A stretch of 64,000 nucleotides of DNA from DATHBD01 sp035296325 (GTDB lineage Bacteria; Actinomycetota; Actinomycetes; Mycobacteriales; Micromonosporaceae). The notes under the pieces are model-generated. The model did no database searches and had not been told where the DNA came from. It saw nothing but the letters and a program-made list of their open reading frames with translations. Below are positions 39,801 through 48,437 of the stretch, piece after piece. The stretch covers positions 62,001 through 126,000 of the forward strand of contig DATHBD010000082.1 of NCBI GenBank assembly GCA_035296325.1, in the 5' to 3' direction. Positions within the stretch are counted from its first letter, which is position 1. Each line of letters begins with the position of its first letter. A program made the position numbers and the translations under genes.

Positions 39801-40157
39801 GTCCAGGTCTTCCCAGTCGGTGCCGTACGGCCGGCGGTAGCGCACCTTCTGCACCCGCAGCGGGCTGGTCACCAGGCTCTTGCTCGCCGAGCCCTTCGGG
39901 CAGAGCCGCCCACGCGAGATGGGGCTGTCCGGGTCGCCCTCGATCTGGGTGACCTGCCCGTCCTTGACGTAGACGCGCTGGCCGCAGCCGACCGCGCAGT
40001 ACGGGCAGACCGAGCGGGCCATCGAGTCGGCCTGCCCGGTGCGGGCGGTGAGTGCCCGGGAGTGGTCGGACTTCGCGGCGGCCCCCCGACCCAGCGGGTC
40101 GGTGCCGGTGAGCTGCCGGTACACCGGCCAGCCCTCGATCCAGGTGCGGACTCCCAT
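36849..40157 (-). CDS. fdhA: Selenocysteine-containing formate dehydrogenase catalytic (alpha) subunit
   Basis: A molybdopterin oxidoreductase of 1102 residues if the in-frame TGA at 39588-39590 is read as selenocysteine (residue 190). The frame before the TGA ends IENQARI and the frame after begins HSATVPGLGTSFGRGGAT, the exact surroundings of the Sec in FdhG/FdhF-type enzymes. The N-terminal [4Fe-4S] site is CPYCAVGCG then RLCPKGSAS at about 56-95. Bis-MGD domains follow, with CIIIQGSNMAECHP and the C-terminal molydopterin-binding WLPYHWGSSG. The enzyme oxidises formate to CO2. The ATG at 40157 has GGAGGT six bases upstream. It heads the fdhA-fdhB-nrfD-transporter operon. Confidence 0.95.
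39559..39590 (-). promoter_or_regulatory. UGA(Sec) codon plus bSECIS-like hairpin in fdhA
   Basis: On the minus strand the TGA (39590-39588) is followed after 12 bases by GTCCCC-GGTCT-GGGGAC (39575-39559), a 6-bp GC stem with apical loop GGUCU. The E. coli fdhF SECIS has an apical AGGUCU with the SelB-contacting G-U about 23 bases after the UGA. Here the corresponding G-U falls at nearly the same distance. Confidence 0.8.
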
Positions 40158-40520
40158 GGCCACCTCCGCCAGTACGACGTGCGTTTCGACCTTAAGACAC
40201 CTCGGCGCAATCGGCATGGCGAGCGATGACGCGTCGGCCGACCGATTTCGGTGCGAGGGCGAGGAGATTCCCGCTCTTGACGAATTCGACCGCGCCGGCG
40301 ACTACGCTCAGCTATCTCACGCCTGCGGGCCAGAGGTGCATTCGTGCTGCCCGTCACCCGGGCACAGGCACGGTTCCCCAGGTCAGAGCGCTTTAGGAAA
40401 TCGGCCGGGCTGCAACCGATCGGCAACCGAGAGCGACCCCAACCCGCACCCTGCGTAGTCGAAAGTTCCTCTTATCAGCGGTGAACGCCCTGGCGGGCCA
40501 CCGAGATCAGGGGGAGACCG
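40158..40520. promoter_or_regulatory. Divergent intergenic region fdhA / sigma factor
   Basis: A 363-base spacer without a convincing ORF. It must contain the promoters of fdhA and of the sigma gene. The part near 40440-40480 is less GC-rich (GTCGAAAGTTCCTCTTATCAG). GGGGGAG at 40509-40515 is the ribosome site for the sigma gene. I see no recognisable riboswitch or tRNA. Confidence 0.5.
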
Positions 40521-41426
40521 ATGAGTGCAGCAACGGACACCGTCCGGCCAGGACCGGTAACCTCCGCACCGCCGAACGCTCCAGCGCCAACCGACCGGGA
40601 ACTGGACGATCTGGTCCGGGCTCACCTGCCGCTCGTCGGCCACCTGGTCCGGGAGATGCTGAGCCGCCTCCCGGCCCACGTCAGCCGGGAGGACCTGGTC
40701 TCCGCCGGGATGGCGGCCCTGGCGGGCGCGGCCAAGGGCTTCGACCCGCAGCGGGGCACCCCCTTCGGCAGCTTCGCCAGCACCCGCATCCGTGGCGCGC
40801 TCCTCGACGAGCTGCGCGGGATGGACTGGGCCAGCCGCTCGGTCCGCAGCCGGGCCCGCCGGATGGAGAACGCCCGGCAGGAACTGACCGCCACGTTGGG
40901 CCGCACGCCCAGCCAGGCGGAACTCGCCGGGACACTCGGCCTGGGTGTCGAGGAACTGCAGGCGGTCGACTCCGACGTGCAGCGTGCCGTGGTGTTGAGC
41001 CTGCAGGGCTTTGCCGCGGGCACCGCCGAGGACCTGATCCCGCAGCGCGCCCCCGGCCCCGAGGATCTGCTGCTGCACCGTGAACGCATCGGGTACCTGC
41101 ACGACGCCGTGCAGGCGTTGCCGGACCGGCTGCGCCAGGTGGTGACCGGTTACTTCTTCGGTGAGCGACCGATGACCGAGATCGCCGCGGAACTCGGCGT
41201 CACGGAGTCTCGGGTGTCCCAACTCCGTGCCGAGGCGCTCGTGCTCCTGCGCGACGGTCTCAACACGCACCTCGATCCCGAGCTCGTGGACTCCGACGAC
41301 CGCCCCGGCGGCTGCGTGGCGCGTCGGCGGGAGAGCTACTACGCCCAGATCGGCGCCCGCGGGGACCTGCACAGCCGGCTCTCTGCGACCACGCACATGG
41401 CGGTGCCGGTCGCCGCGGCCGCGTAG
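40521..41426 (+). CDS. RNA polymerase sigma factor, FliA/WhiG-like (sigma-70 group 3)
   Basis: A 301-residue sigma factor. Region 2 runs from HLPLVGHLVREMLSRL through LVSAGMAALAGAAKGFDPQR to RIRGALLDELRGMDWASRSV, the FliA/WhiG-specific stretch. Region 3 includes LGRTPSQAELAGTLG. Region 4 has PMTEIAAELGVTESRVSQLR, followed by a nonstandard 45-residue C-terminal tail. WhiG/FliA relatives control sporulation or motility genes. Which applies here cannot be told, and no anti-sigma gene is adjacent. The ATG at 40521 has GGGGGAG five bases upstream. Confidence 0.9.
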   Translation: MSAATDTVRPGPVTSAPPNAPAPTDRELDDLVRAHLPLVGHLVREMLSRLPAHVSREDLVSAGMAALAGAAKGFDPQRGTPFGSFASTRIRGALLDELRGMDWASRSVRSRARRMENARQELTATLGRTPSQAELAGTLGLGVEELQAVDSDVQRAVVLSLQGFAAGTAEDLIPQRAPGPEDLLLHRERIGYLHDAVQALPDRLRQVVTGYFFGERPMTEIAAELGVTESRVSQLRAEALVLLRDGLNTHLDPELVDSDDRPGGCVARRRESYYAQIGARGDLHSRLSATTHMAVPVAAAA

Positions 41427-41439
41427 CGGAAGCTAACGT

Positions 41440-42422
<983 letters not shown>

Positions 42423-42426
<4 letters not shown>

Positions 42427-42629
42427 GAGAGGTACCCATCGGCGGCGACGTGATCCGGCTTGGCCAGTTCCTGAAGCTGGCCGGTCTGATCGACTCCGGC
42501 GGCGAGGCGAAGTCGCGGATCACCGACGGAGAGGTGACGGTCAACGGCGAGATCGACATCCGCCGCGGCCGCCAGCTCTTCCCGGGCGACATCGTCACCC
42601 TCGACGGCGAGCAGGTCCGGGTCACCTGA
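42423..42629 (+). CDS. S4-domain RNA-binding protein (YbcJ-like)
   Basis: A 68-residue single S4 domain. IRLGQFLKLAGLIDSGGEAK and VTVNGEIDIRRGRQLFPGDI match the alpha-L RNA-binding fold of YbcJ/RlbA-like small proteins. The exact RNA partner is unknown. Its ATG overlaps the aldo/keto reductase stop (ATGA), so translation is coupled. The only visible connection between the two genes is this linkage. Confidence 0.9.
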
Positions 42630-42662
42630 CCGGCCGGTCGCCGCCAGGTCCCCGCCACCAGC

Positions 42663-43514
42663 TCACCGGCGGTCCTCGGCCGCCTCCTCCTCCCGGTGGA
42701 TCACGGCGAGGAGGTGCCGCTTGATGGCGTTGAACTCGACCGACGTCACGTCGCGCGGATGCGCCAGCCGCACCGTGGTGACGTCGGTGATGTGCCCGGG
42801 CACGCCGTGGTTGGGACCGCCGCTCATCACCACGACCCGGTCGGCGAGCAGCACGGCCTCCTCGGCGCTGTGCGTGATGAAGAGGACCGTCGACCCGACC
42901 TGTTGCCAGATGTCGCGCAGATGGTGCTGCAACTTCTCCCGGGTCAACGAGTCCAGCGCGCCGAACGGTTCGTCCATGAGCAGGACCGCTGGGTCGTTGG
43001 CCAGCACGCGCGCGATGGCGACCCGCTGCTGCATGCCACCGGAGAGCTGGCCCGGGTACCGGTCGGCGAAGCGCTCCAACTGCACCATCCTCAGGTGCCG
43101 CTCGGTCAGTTCGGCGACGCGGGCTTTGGACAACCCACGCTGGCGTGGCCCGTACCCGACGTTGCCGGCAACGGTGAGCCACGGGAAGAGCCCGTAGTCC
43201 TGGAACACCACGCCGCGGTCCGGTCCGGGTGCCGTCACCGGGCGACCGCAGACCTCCACCGCGCCGATGGTGGCCGGTTCGAATCCGGCGACGAGCCGCA
43301 GCAGCGTGCTCTTCCCGCATCCGCTGGCACCGACGATGCAGACGAACTCGCCCTCGGCGATGTCGAGATTGAGGTCGTGCAGCGCTTCCACCGGTTCCCC
43401 GCGGTCGCGGCGGAACGTCTTGCCGACCCCGCGCAGGCGGACCGCGGGTGCGGACGGCCCAGCGTCGGCGGCCATGTCGGTGCGCTCGCCGGGCACTCTG
43501 GTGATGAGATTCAT
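42663..43514 (-). CDS. ABC transporter ATP-binding protein (SsuB/TauB/NrtD type)
   Basis: A 283-residue ATPase. Walker A is VGASGCGKSTLLRLVAG at about 55-71, the Q-loop lies in VVFQDYGLFPWLTV, the signature is QLSGGMQQRVAIARVLAND, Walker B is VLLMDEPFGALDS, and the H-loop is VLFITHSAEEAVLLADRV. The PWLTV Q-loop form is typical of nitrate/sulfonate/taurine importers. It is the last gene of the SBP-permease-ATPase operon and probably under the GntR regulator next door. Confidence 0.95.
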   Translation of the reverse strand: MNLITRVPGERTDMAADAGPSAPAVRLRGVGKTFRRDRGEPVEALHDLNLDIAEGEFVCIVGASGCGKSTLLRLVAGFEPATIGAVEVCGRPVTAPGPDRGVVFQDYGLFPWLTVAGNVGYGPRQRGLSKARVAELTERHLRMVQLERFADRYPGQLSGGMQQRVAIARVLANDPAVLLMDEPFGALDSLTREKLQHHLRDIWQQVGSTVLFITHSAEEAVLLADRVVVMSGGPNHGVPGHITDVTTVRLAHPRDVTSVEFNAIKRHLLAVIHREEEAAEDRR

Positions 43515-43523
43515 GGCGGTCTC

Positions 43524-44306
43524 CTAGGCGACGTGAAGCGGGCGGTTGCGCAGCGCGAGCCGGACGCCCAGTGACATCGCGCGGTCGGAGAGGAATCCGG
43601 CCAGTCCGATGAAGAGCATGCCGGCGATGATCAAATCTGTTCGGCTCACCTGCCAGGCCTGGATGATCAGGGCGCCGAGCCCGGTCTCCACACCGACCGT
43701 CTCGCCGACCACGAGGACCACCCAGGCGAAGCCGAGACCGATGCGCATGCCGGCGAACACGCTCGGCAGCGCGGCGGGCAGCACCACCCGCCACAGCACG
43801 CGATGCGGCCGGGTGCCCAGCATCGCGGCGGCTTCCAGCAGGCGCGGCGGGACGGTCGAGACGCCGGCGATCGTGTTCAGCAGCACCGGGAAGAACGCGG
43901 CAATCACGATGAGGACGATCGCCGACTTGGACCCGATGCCGACGATCACCACCATGAGCGGCGCCCAGGCCGTCACCGGCACCGGCCGCAACAGGTTCAC
44001 GGTGGGGTCGAGCATCGCGGACAGGCGGGGCGAACGCCCCATCAGAATCCCGAGCGGGATGGCCGCGACACAGGCGATCGCGAAGCCGGTCAGCACCCGC
44101 CGGGCGCTCTCCGCGATGTGCTGACCGAGCGCCGCGTCAAAGGCCAGCTTGCCACCGAGCAGATCGAGAATCTCCAGGCCTACCTCGGTCGGCGCCGGGA
44201 GGTTGGCCACCCAACCGGTCCGCACCGCGAGGTGCCACAGTGCGAGCAGCGCGACCGGCACGGGGACCGCCAGCATGAGGGTCTTGAAGCGACGCACGGC
44301 ACTCAC
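43524..44306 (-). CDS. ABC transporter permease (SsuC/TauC type)
   Basis: A 260-residue permease with about six hydrophobic helices, and BPD_transp_1 fold. The EAA-like loop is EAAAMLGTRPHRVLWRVVLP at about 165-185. WAPLMVVIVGIGSKSAIVLI and GFAWVVLVVGETVG are characteristic of sulfonate/nitrate permeases. The GTG at 44306 overlaps the substrate-binding-protein stop by four bases (GTGA). A GTG nine bases later is an alternative. It is nine bases upstream of the ATPase gene. Confidence 0.93.
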   Translation of the reverse strand: MSAVRRFKTLMLAVPVPVALLALWHLAVRTGWVANLPAPTEVGLEILDLLGGKLAFDAALGQHIAESARRVLTGFAIACVAAIPLGILMGRSPRLSAMLDPTVNLLRPVPVTAWAPLMVVIVGIGSKSAIVLIVIAAFFPVLLNTIAGVSTVPPRLLEAAAMLGTRPHRVLWRVVLPAALPSVFAGMRIGLGFAWVVLVVGETVGVETGLGALIIQAWQVSRTDLIIAGMLFIGLAGFLSDRAMSLGVRLALRNRPLHVA

Positions 44307-45319
44307 CTGAGCTTGCCGACGAACGTCGGATCGACGAAGGCCGCGTAGTCGGGCTCCTTGCGGATCTGCCCGAGCGCGAGCTGCTGCTGGCCGAGGACCC
44401 TGGTCTGCGCCAGGTACGCGTCGTCGATCCGCCAGCGCAGGTCGATGTTCTTCACCGCCACCTCGAGTGACTTCCCGGCGTAGCCGTACTTGCTGATCAC
44501 CGCTTCGGTCCACTGCTGCCCGTTGGCTTTCATGTAGTCCGTCGCCTTGGCGTGCACCGCGACCATGGCCTGTACCAGGTCGGCGTCGCTGGAGACCGTG
44601 GCGCGATTTGTCGCCAGAACGATGTTGATCTTCCCCATCTTCGTGCCGTACGGGTGCGTGACGAGCACCGCGTCGCCCTTGACCAGTGCGTCGGACGGGC
44701 CGGTTTCGGCGCCGGAGAAGGCGTCGATATCTCCCCGGGACAGTGCGGCCGACATATCGGCGAACTGCACCGTGACGAGTTGGACGTCCCTGGACGGGTC
44801 CAGACCGCCGTCTTTGAGGGTCAGTCGCAGCAGGATGTCCTGGGCGGACCCGGGGACGTATCCGATCTTCTTGCCCCGCAGGTCGGCCACCCCCTTGATG
44901 GCCGTGTTCCTGCCCGCAACGATGGCCGACCCGCCGTCGGCGGCTGCCGCGACAACGACGACCGGCTCGTCGTTCGCGGCGCCCTGCAGCGCGGCGGTCA
45001 GGCCGGTGACCCCGAAGGCCAGATCACCGCTGACGATGGCGTTCTTGATTTCGGTGGAGTTGGCGAACGGCACGATATCCACGGCGACGTTGTCCGGCAG
45101 GTAGCGCTCGTAGAAGAGTGCGTGGGACAGGTGTGGTTGGCGCAGGACGCCCACCTTGACGGTGCGCTTCGCTCCGGCGAGCGCGACCCGCTCGGTCGCG
45201 TCAGCGCGACTGTCGGCTGCCTCGCCGCGGGCGCAACCGGCCGATCCGGCGGCAGCGAGGACGCTGAGCGCAACCGCTGCTGCGCCGCGCCGCCAGCCCG
45301 GCCATGGGTGATTTCGCAT
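44303..45319 (-). CDS. ABC transporter substrate-binding lipoprotein (NMT1/SsuA-like)
   Basis: A 338-residue exported binding protein. The twin-Arg-bearing signal (GWRRGAAAVALSVLAAA) ends in the lipobox GSAGC near residue 29, so it should be a lipoprotein. The mature part has VKVGVLRQPHLSHALFYERY, NSTEIKNAIVSGDLAFGVTG and LRGKKIGYVPGSAQDILLRL, the pattern of aliphatic sulfonate/nitrate-type solute receptors. The ligand is not predictable. The ATG has AAGGAG six bases upstream. A 14-bp palindrome 24 bases before the ATG overlaps its leader, suggesting repression by the adjacent GntR protein. Confidence 0.92.
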   Translation of the reverse strand: MRNHPWPGWRRGAAAVALSVLAAAGSAGCARGEAADSRADATERVALAGAKRTVKVGVLRQPHLSHALFYERYLPDNVAVDIVPFANSTEIKNAIVSGDLAFGVTGLTAALQGAANDEPVVVVAAAADGGSAIVAGRNTAIKGVADLRGKKIGYVPGSAQDILLRLTLKDGGLDPSRDVQLVTVQFADMSAALSRGDIDAFSGAETGPSDALVKGDAVLVTHPYGTKMGKINIVLATNRATVSSDADLVQAMVAVHAKATDYMKANGQQWTEAVISKYGYAGKSLEVAVKNIDLRWRIDDAYLAQTRVLGQQQLALGQIRKEPDYAAFVDPTFVGKLR

Positions 45320-45342
45320 CAGTACTCCTTCGCTGGATGTCG

Positions 45343-45356
45343 CGTCCTATAGGACG
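45343..45356. promoter_or_regulatory. Palindromic operator upstream of ABC importer operon
   Basis: CGTCCTATAGGACG is a perfect 14-base palindrome located 24 bases before the substrate-binding-protein ATG. Its core TCCTATAGGA is repeated exactly next to the divergent gntR gene, so it is probably the GntR binding site for the importer operon. Confidence 0.65.
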
Positions 45357-45431
45357 GTCCGAGCGTTTCAACGACGTGACGGAGCCGTAACGGCGACAGC
45401 TCCAAAACTTCACCGGTTCACCGCGGTCGGT

Positions 45432-45441
45432 TCCTATAGGA
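45432..45441. promoter_or_regulatory. Second copy of the palindromic operator, overlapping gntR promoter
   Basis: TCCTATAGGA occurs again with its end eight bases before the gntR ATG. The embedded TATAGG could serve as a -10 box, which would place the transcription start at or near the ATG (leaderless). Binding here would give autorepression. Confidence 0.6.
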
Positions 45442-45448
45442 TGACCAC

Positions 45449-46138
45449 ATGGCTGTCACTTCCGGCTCCGCGCACGCGATCACCACCCTGCCTGCGTTGC
45501 AGCGCGATCAGCGCGCCGGGCACACCGGAGACCGGGTTCGGGACCTCCTGGAGGAGGCGATCCTCACCGGTCTGCTGACCCCGGGTACGCACCTCAACGC
45601 GGAGGGCCTCGCCAAGCACCTCGGCGTCAGCCACATCCCGGTACGGGAGGCGCTGCGCTCGCTGGGTGCTGACGGTTGGATCGAGTACCGGCCGCACCTC
45701 GGCGCCTACGTCCGGGCGCGGAGCGAACAGGAGTTGGCCGACCTGTTCGAGATGCGACTGGAGTTGGAGGCGCGGGCGGCCGCGCTGGCGGCCGAGCGGC
45801 GCACCGGCACCGAACTCGGCGCGCTCGATGAGTTGCTGACCCGGCAGGCGACCACCGAAGATCCGCTGGAGCTGGCGCGGATCAACGCGCAGTTCCACAT
45901 CGCCGTGGCCGCCTGCTCACACAACGAGCTACTCACCGGCTTCGTGCGGGCGCTGAGCATGCGGGCGCGGTTCTACTTCTCGACGGTCGCACCGTCGCGG
46001 CGCGAGGAATCCCTGCGCGACCACCGGGACATCGTCGAGGCGCTGCGCCGACGCGACGCGGCCACGGCCGAGAAGGTCGGCCGCGCCCACGTCTCCAGCA
46101 CCCGGCTGGACGTCCTCGACGTGCTGCGCGCCCCCTGA
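45449..46138 (+). CDS. GntR family transcriptional regulator (FCD subfamily)
   Basis: A 229-residue repressor-type regulator. The winged HTH at about 25-90 includes VRDLLEEAILTGLLTPGTHL, LAKHLGVSHIPVREALRSLG and YRPHLGAYVRARS. The FadR-like C-terminal domain (FCD) follows, with LFEMRLELEARAAALAAERR, a metal-binding pattern NAQFHIAVAACSHNEL, and a late DHRDIVEALRRRDA. The effector is unknown but may be the ligand of the divergent importer. Two matching palindromes flank the shared promoter region. No Shine-Dalgarno site is visible, in keeping with a leaderless message. Confidence 0.93.
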   Translation: MAVTSGSAHAITTLPALQRDQRAGHTGDRVRDLLEEAILTGLLTPGTHLNAEGLAKHLGVSHIPVREALRSLGADGWIEYRPHLGAYVRARSEQELADLFEMRLELEARAAALAAERRTGTELGALDELLTRQATTEDPLELARINAQFHIAVAACSHNELLTGFVRALSMRARFYFSTVAPSRREESLRDHRDIVEALRRRDAATAEKVGRAHVSSTRLDVLDVLRAP

Positions 46139-46139
46139 C

Positions 46140-47114
46140 CTACCGGGCGAACCGGCGCAGCTTCGCGTAGAAGTCCTCAAGCAGGTAACGGGTGTCGATA
46201 CTGTCGTACACCCGGATCGGGCGGTGCTCCACGCCGAGGTCGTACGAACCGTCGTCGGCGAACCGGTGCGCCGGCCGCTCGCGGTAGCGCCCGCAGGATG
46301 GGTTGATCAGCAGCCCGATCGCGGGTGAGTCGCCGAGTGAGCGGTGCTCGATCGGCTCCGCGACGTACGCCTCATTGAACTCCACCAGCTGCCGGGCCAG
46401 GTAGGCGCCGAGCGGACCGTGCGGCGCCACCCGCTCGTCCAGCTCGGCGTAGCCCACCGCCGTCGCGATGTACACCGGCATCGGCACCTGCCAGACCGGC
46501 AATGACGAGCTGAACACGGCGTTGGCCGCGGCGATGTCGTTGGCGAGGTTGAACTCGGGCCAGTACGCCGCGGACTCACCGTCGTAGGGTCCACCGCCGA
46601 TCCACACCACGGTGACGTCACGTTCCGCGATCCGCGGCTCCATCAGCAGCGCCGACGCCATGTCGGTGAGCGGCCCGAGGAACGCCACGAAAAGCGGCCC
46701 GGCATCGCGCCGCATCGCCTCCCCGATGATCAGCTCCGCACCGGCCGACGGCACCGGCGTGCCCTCGTCGGGCAGAGCGTGCGGCGCACCGTTGGCGACG
46801 TGCGTCGTGTCGCGCTGCCCGAGGTAATCCAGCAGCAGGTCGACCTCGGCCCGGCTCTCGGCCATGCTGTCGGACGTTCGGTGCGTGCCGAAGTGCGCCG
46901 GAACGATGCCGCGGATGTCCAGGGTCGGCGAGAGCAGCGCATGCACAATGGCGAACTGGTCGTCGGCTTCGTTCCTGGCGTCGGTGTTGACGATGACGCG
47001 GCGTCGGGCGGCATCGTGCCGGACCGCCACGTCGAAGCTGCGACCCACCCTGGCCACCCCATCTCGAATCCGTAGTCCGGTCACGTTCCTGTCGACGGCA
47101 GCGGTGTCCGCCAC
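46140..47114 (-). CDS. Inosine/uridine-preferring nucleoside hydrolase family protein
   Basis: A 324-residue IUNH-like protein that would cleave an N-glycosidic bond. The calcium-binding N-terminus is VNTDARNEADDQFAIVHALL, where the usual DTDPGxDD is altered to NTDARNEADD. Both the central and the final acidic residues survive. VAFLGPLTDMASALL and EFNLANDIAAANAVF (the conserved N-x-x-x-D) are also present. The altered first loop suggests a nonstandard substrate or a non-catalytic role. A weak GTG start without a Shine-Dalgarno site is assumed. It is 46 bases downstream of the ATP-grasp gene on the same strand and convergent with gntR, one base apart. Confidence 0.82.
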   Translation of the reverse strand: MADTAAVDRNVTGLRIRDGVARVGRSFDVAVRHDAARRRVIVNTDARNEADDQFAIVHALLSPTLDIRGIVPAHFGTHRTSDSMAESRAEVDLLLDYLGQRDTTHVANGAPHALPDEGTPVPSAGAELIIGEAMRRDAGPLFVAFLGPLTDMASALLMEPRIAERDVTVVWIGGGPYDGESAAYWPEFNLANDIAAANAVFSSSLPVWQVPMPVYIATAVGYAELDERVAPHGPLGAYLARQLVEFNEAYVAEPIEHRSLGDSPAIGLLINPSCGRYRERPAHRFADDGSYDLGVEHRPIRVYDSIDTRYLLEDFYAKLRRFAR

Positions 47115-47160
47115 CGCGAAGTTACCGGATCAAGGCTGGGCGCCCACGACACCGCCGCCG

Positions 47161-48411
47161 TCAGCCGGTGTGGCGTGCCTCCTGGTCGGAGATCCACGCG
47201 CCGATCAGGCCGCGCAGATGGGCGATGAAGCGGTCGTGCTCGTGCGGCGGGTACGTCGCACGGACGGTGTCCACCAGCAGGGCGTCGAACTCGGGTGAGC
47301 GGACCCAGTCGTAGACCATGGCGTCGACATGCCCGAGGTGCCTGGCGCAGAACTCCGCGTACCGGTCAGTTTCGAAGTACTCGTCGGCGAGGCGGCGGTA
47401 TCCGGCGAGCTTCTCGGCGTAGCTCAGGTCGGTGCGGTCGGCGATGGCGAAGTACCGGTCGGTCCGCATGTCGATGCTGGGCCGCCGGCCGGTCACCACG
47501 CAGTAGACGGTCCACCGCAGCAGCGCGGCCATCGCCCACGGGAAGTAGTAGTGCAGCGAGGTGAGGGCCACGTCGGGGCAGGCGTTGGCGTAGTCGATCG
47601 GGTGGACCTCCGAGCCGCGCACCAGCGATTCGCAGGAGTTGAACTCCCAGTGGAAGAACGCGTTGACCACGCGGGAGATGGTCACCACCTCGTCGCCGAT
47701 GTCGGCGTCAAGGAAGTTGTGCTCCACCGCGTACCGGTCGTGCATCGGCAGGTCCGGGCGGAACTTCATCACCATGGTCTCCGGGCCGATCGAGAGCGAC
47801 CGGGTGAACACGTCGTAGTCCTCCACGGATCGCTGCAGGTGCATCAACCGCTCGCCGGAGGCGTCGTAGGCGGCGTGCAGCTCGGCGCTGTTACGGATCT
47901 TGGAGACGCCGACCCAGCCGCCGCCGTCGAACGGCTTCATGAACAGCGGGTACCCCAGCCGATCCGCGATCTGGTCGAGGTCGAAGGGTTGGTTGTAGCG
48001 CGCCGCGGTGTAGGCGTACCGGGCGTTGTCCAGCGGCTTCTTGTACGGCACGAGGACGGTCTCCGGAACCTTCAGTCCGAGCCGGATCATGGCGCAGTAC
48101 GCCGCGTGCTTCTCCATCGACTGGAACGTGAACGGGCTGTTCAGCAGGTACACGCCGTCCATCAGGGCGATCTTCTTGAGCCACTCGCGCGGGACGTAGT
48201 ACCAGTACGCCAGCCGGTCGATCACCAGCGAGTGCCGGGGCGAGTCGCGCAGGTTGAACGGCTCGATCGTGACCCGCACCGTGCGGACCCGGTGCGTGTC
48301 GCCCGCCTGACCGCTCACCGGACCGAGCCGGCGGACCAGGGCCTCGTACGCCCGCGGCCAGTCGTCCTCGGTGCCCAGCAGCATGCCGATCACGTGCTCC
48401 ACCTCGGTCAT
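47161..48411 (-). CDS. ATP-grasp superfamily protein of unknown substrate
   Basis: A 416-residue protein whose central 110-300 region matches ATP-grasp ligases. YPLFMKPFDGGGWVGVSKIR is the Lys plus Gly-rich ATP loop. METAL-site candidates are EFNSCESLVRGSEVHPIDYA followed by NACPDVALTSLHYYFPWA, in which the ID-A-N arrangement resembles the metal-binding ExN element. An N-terminal domain with RLAYWYYVPREWLKKIAL precedes it, and a helical C-terminus follows. I do not recognise a named family. Candidate chemistry is ATP-driven amide or ester ligation. Two esterase genes lie directly upstream in the same direction. Confidence 0.78.
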   Translation of the reverse strand: MTEVEHVIGMLLGTEDDWPRAYEALVRRLGPVSGQAGDTHRVRTVRVTIEPFNLRDSPRHSLVIDRLAYWYYVPREWLKKIALMDGVYLLNSPFTFQSMEKHAAYCAMIRLGLKVPETVLVPYKKPLDNARYAYTAARYNQPFDLDQIADRLGYPLFMKPFDGGGWVGVSKIRNSAELHAAYDASGERLMHLQRSVEDYDVFTRSLSIGPETMVMKFRPDLPMHDRYAVEHNFLDADIGDEVVTISRVVNAFFHWEFNSCESLVRGSEVHPIDYANACPDVALTSLHYYFPWAMAALLRWTVYCVVTGRRPSIDMRTDRYFAIADRTDLSYAEKLAGYRRLADEYFETDRYAEFCARHLGHVDAMVYDWVRSPEFDALLVDTVRATYPPHEHDRFIAHLRGLIGAWISDQEARHTG

Positions 48412-48437
48412 GGCTCTCCTCCCCTACGCCGGGTCAC

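Noticed and set aside
37128..40229. 1033-codon open frame on the plus strand opposite fdhA
   Set aside because: Antisense shadow of the formate dehydrogenase gene, with no domain-like sequence.
40158..40520. Riboswitch or small RNA in the fdhA / sigma spacer
   Set aside because: I could not match any known riboswitch core, and the hairpins seen are ordinary for this GC content.
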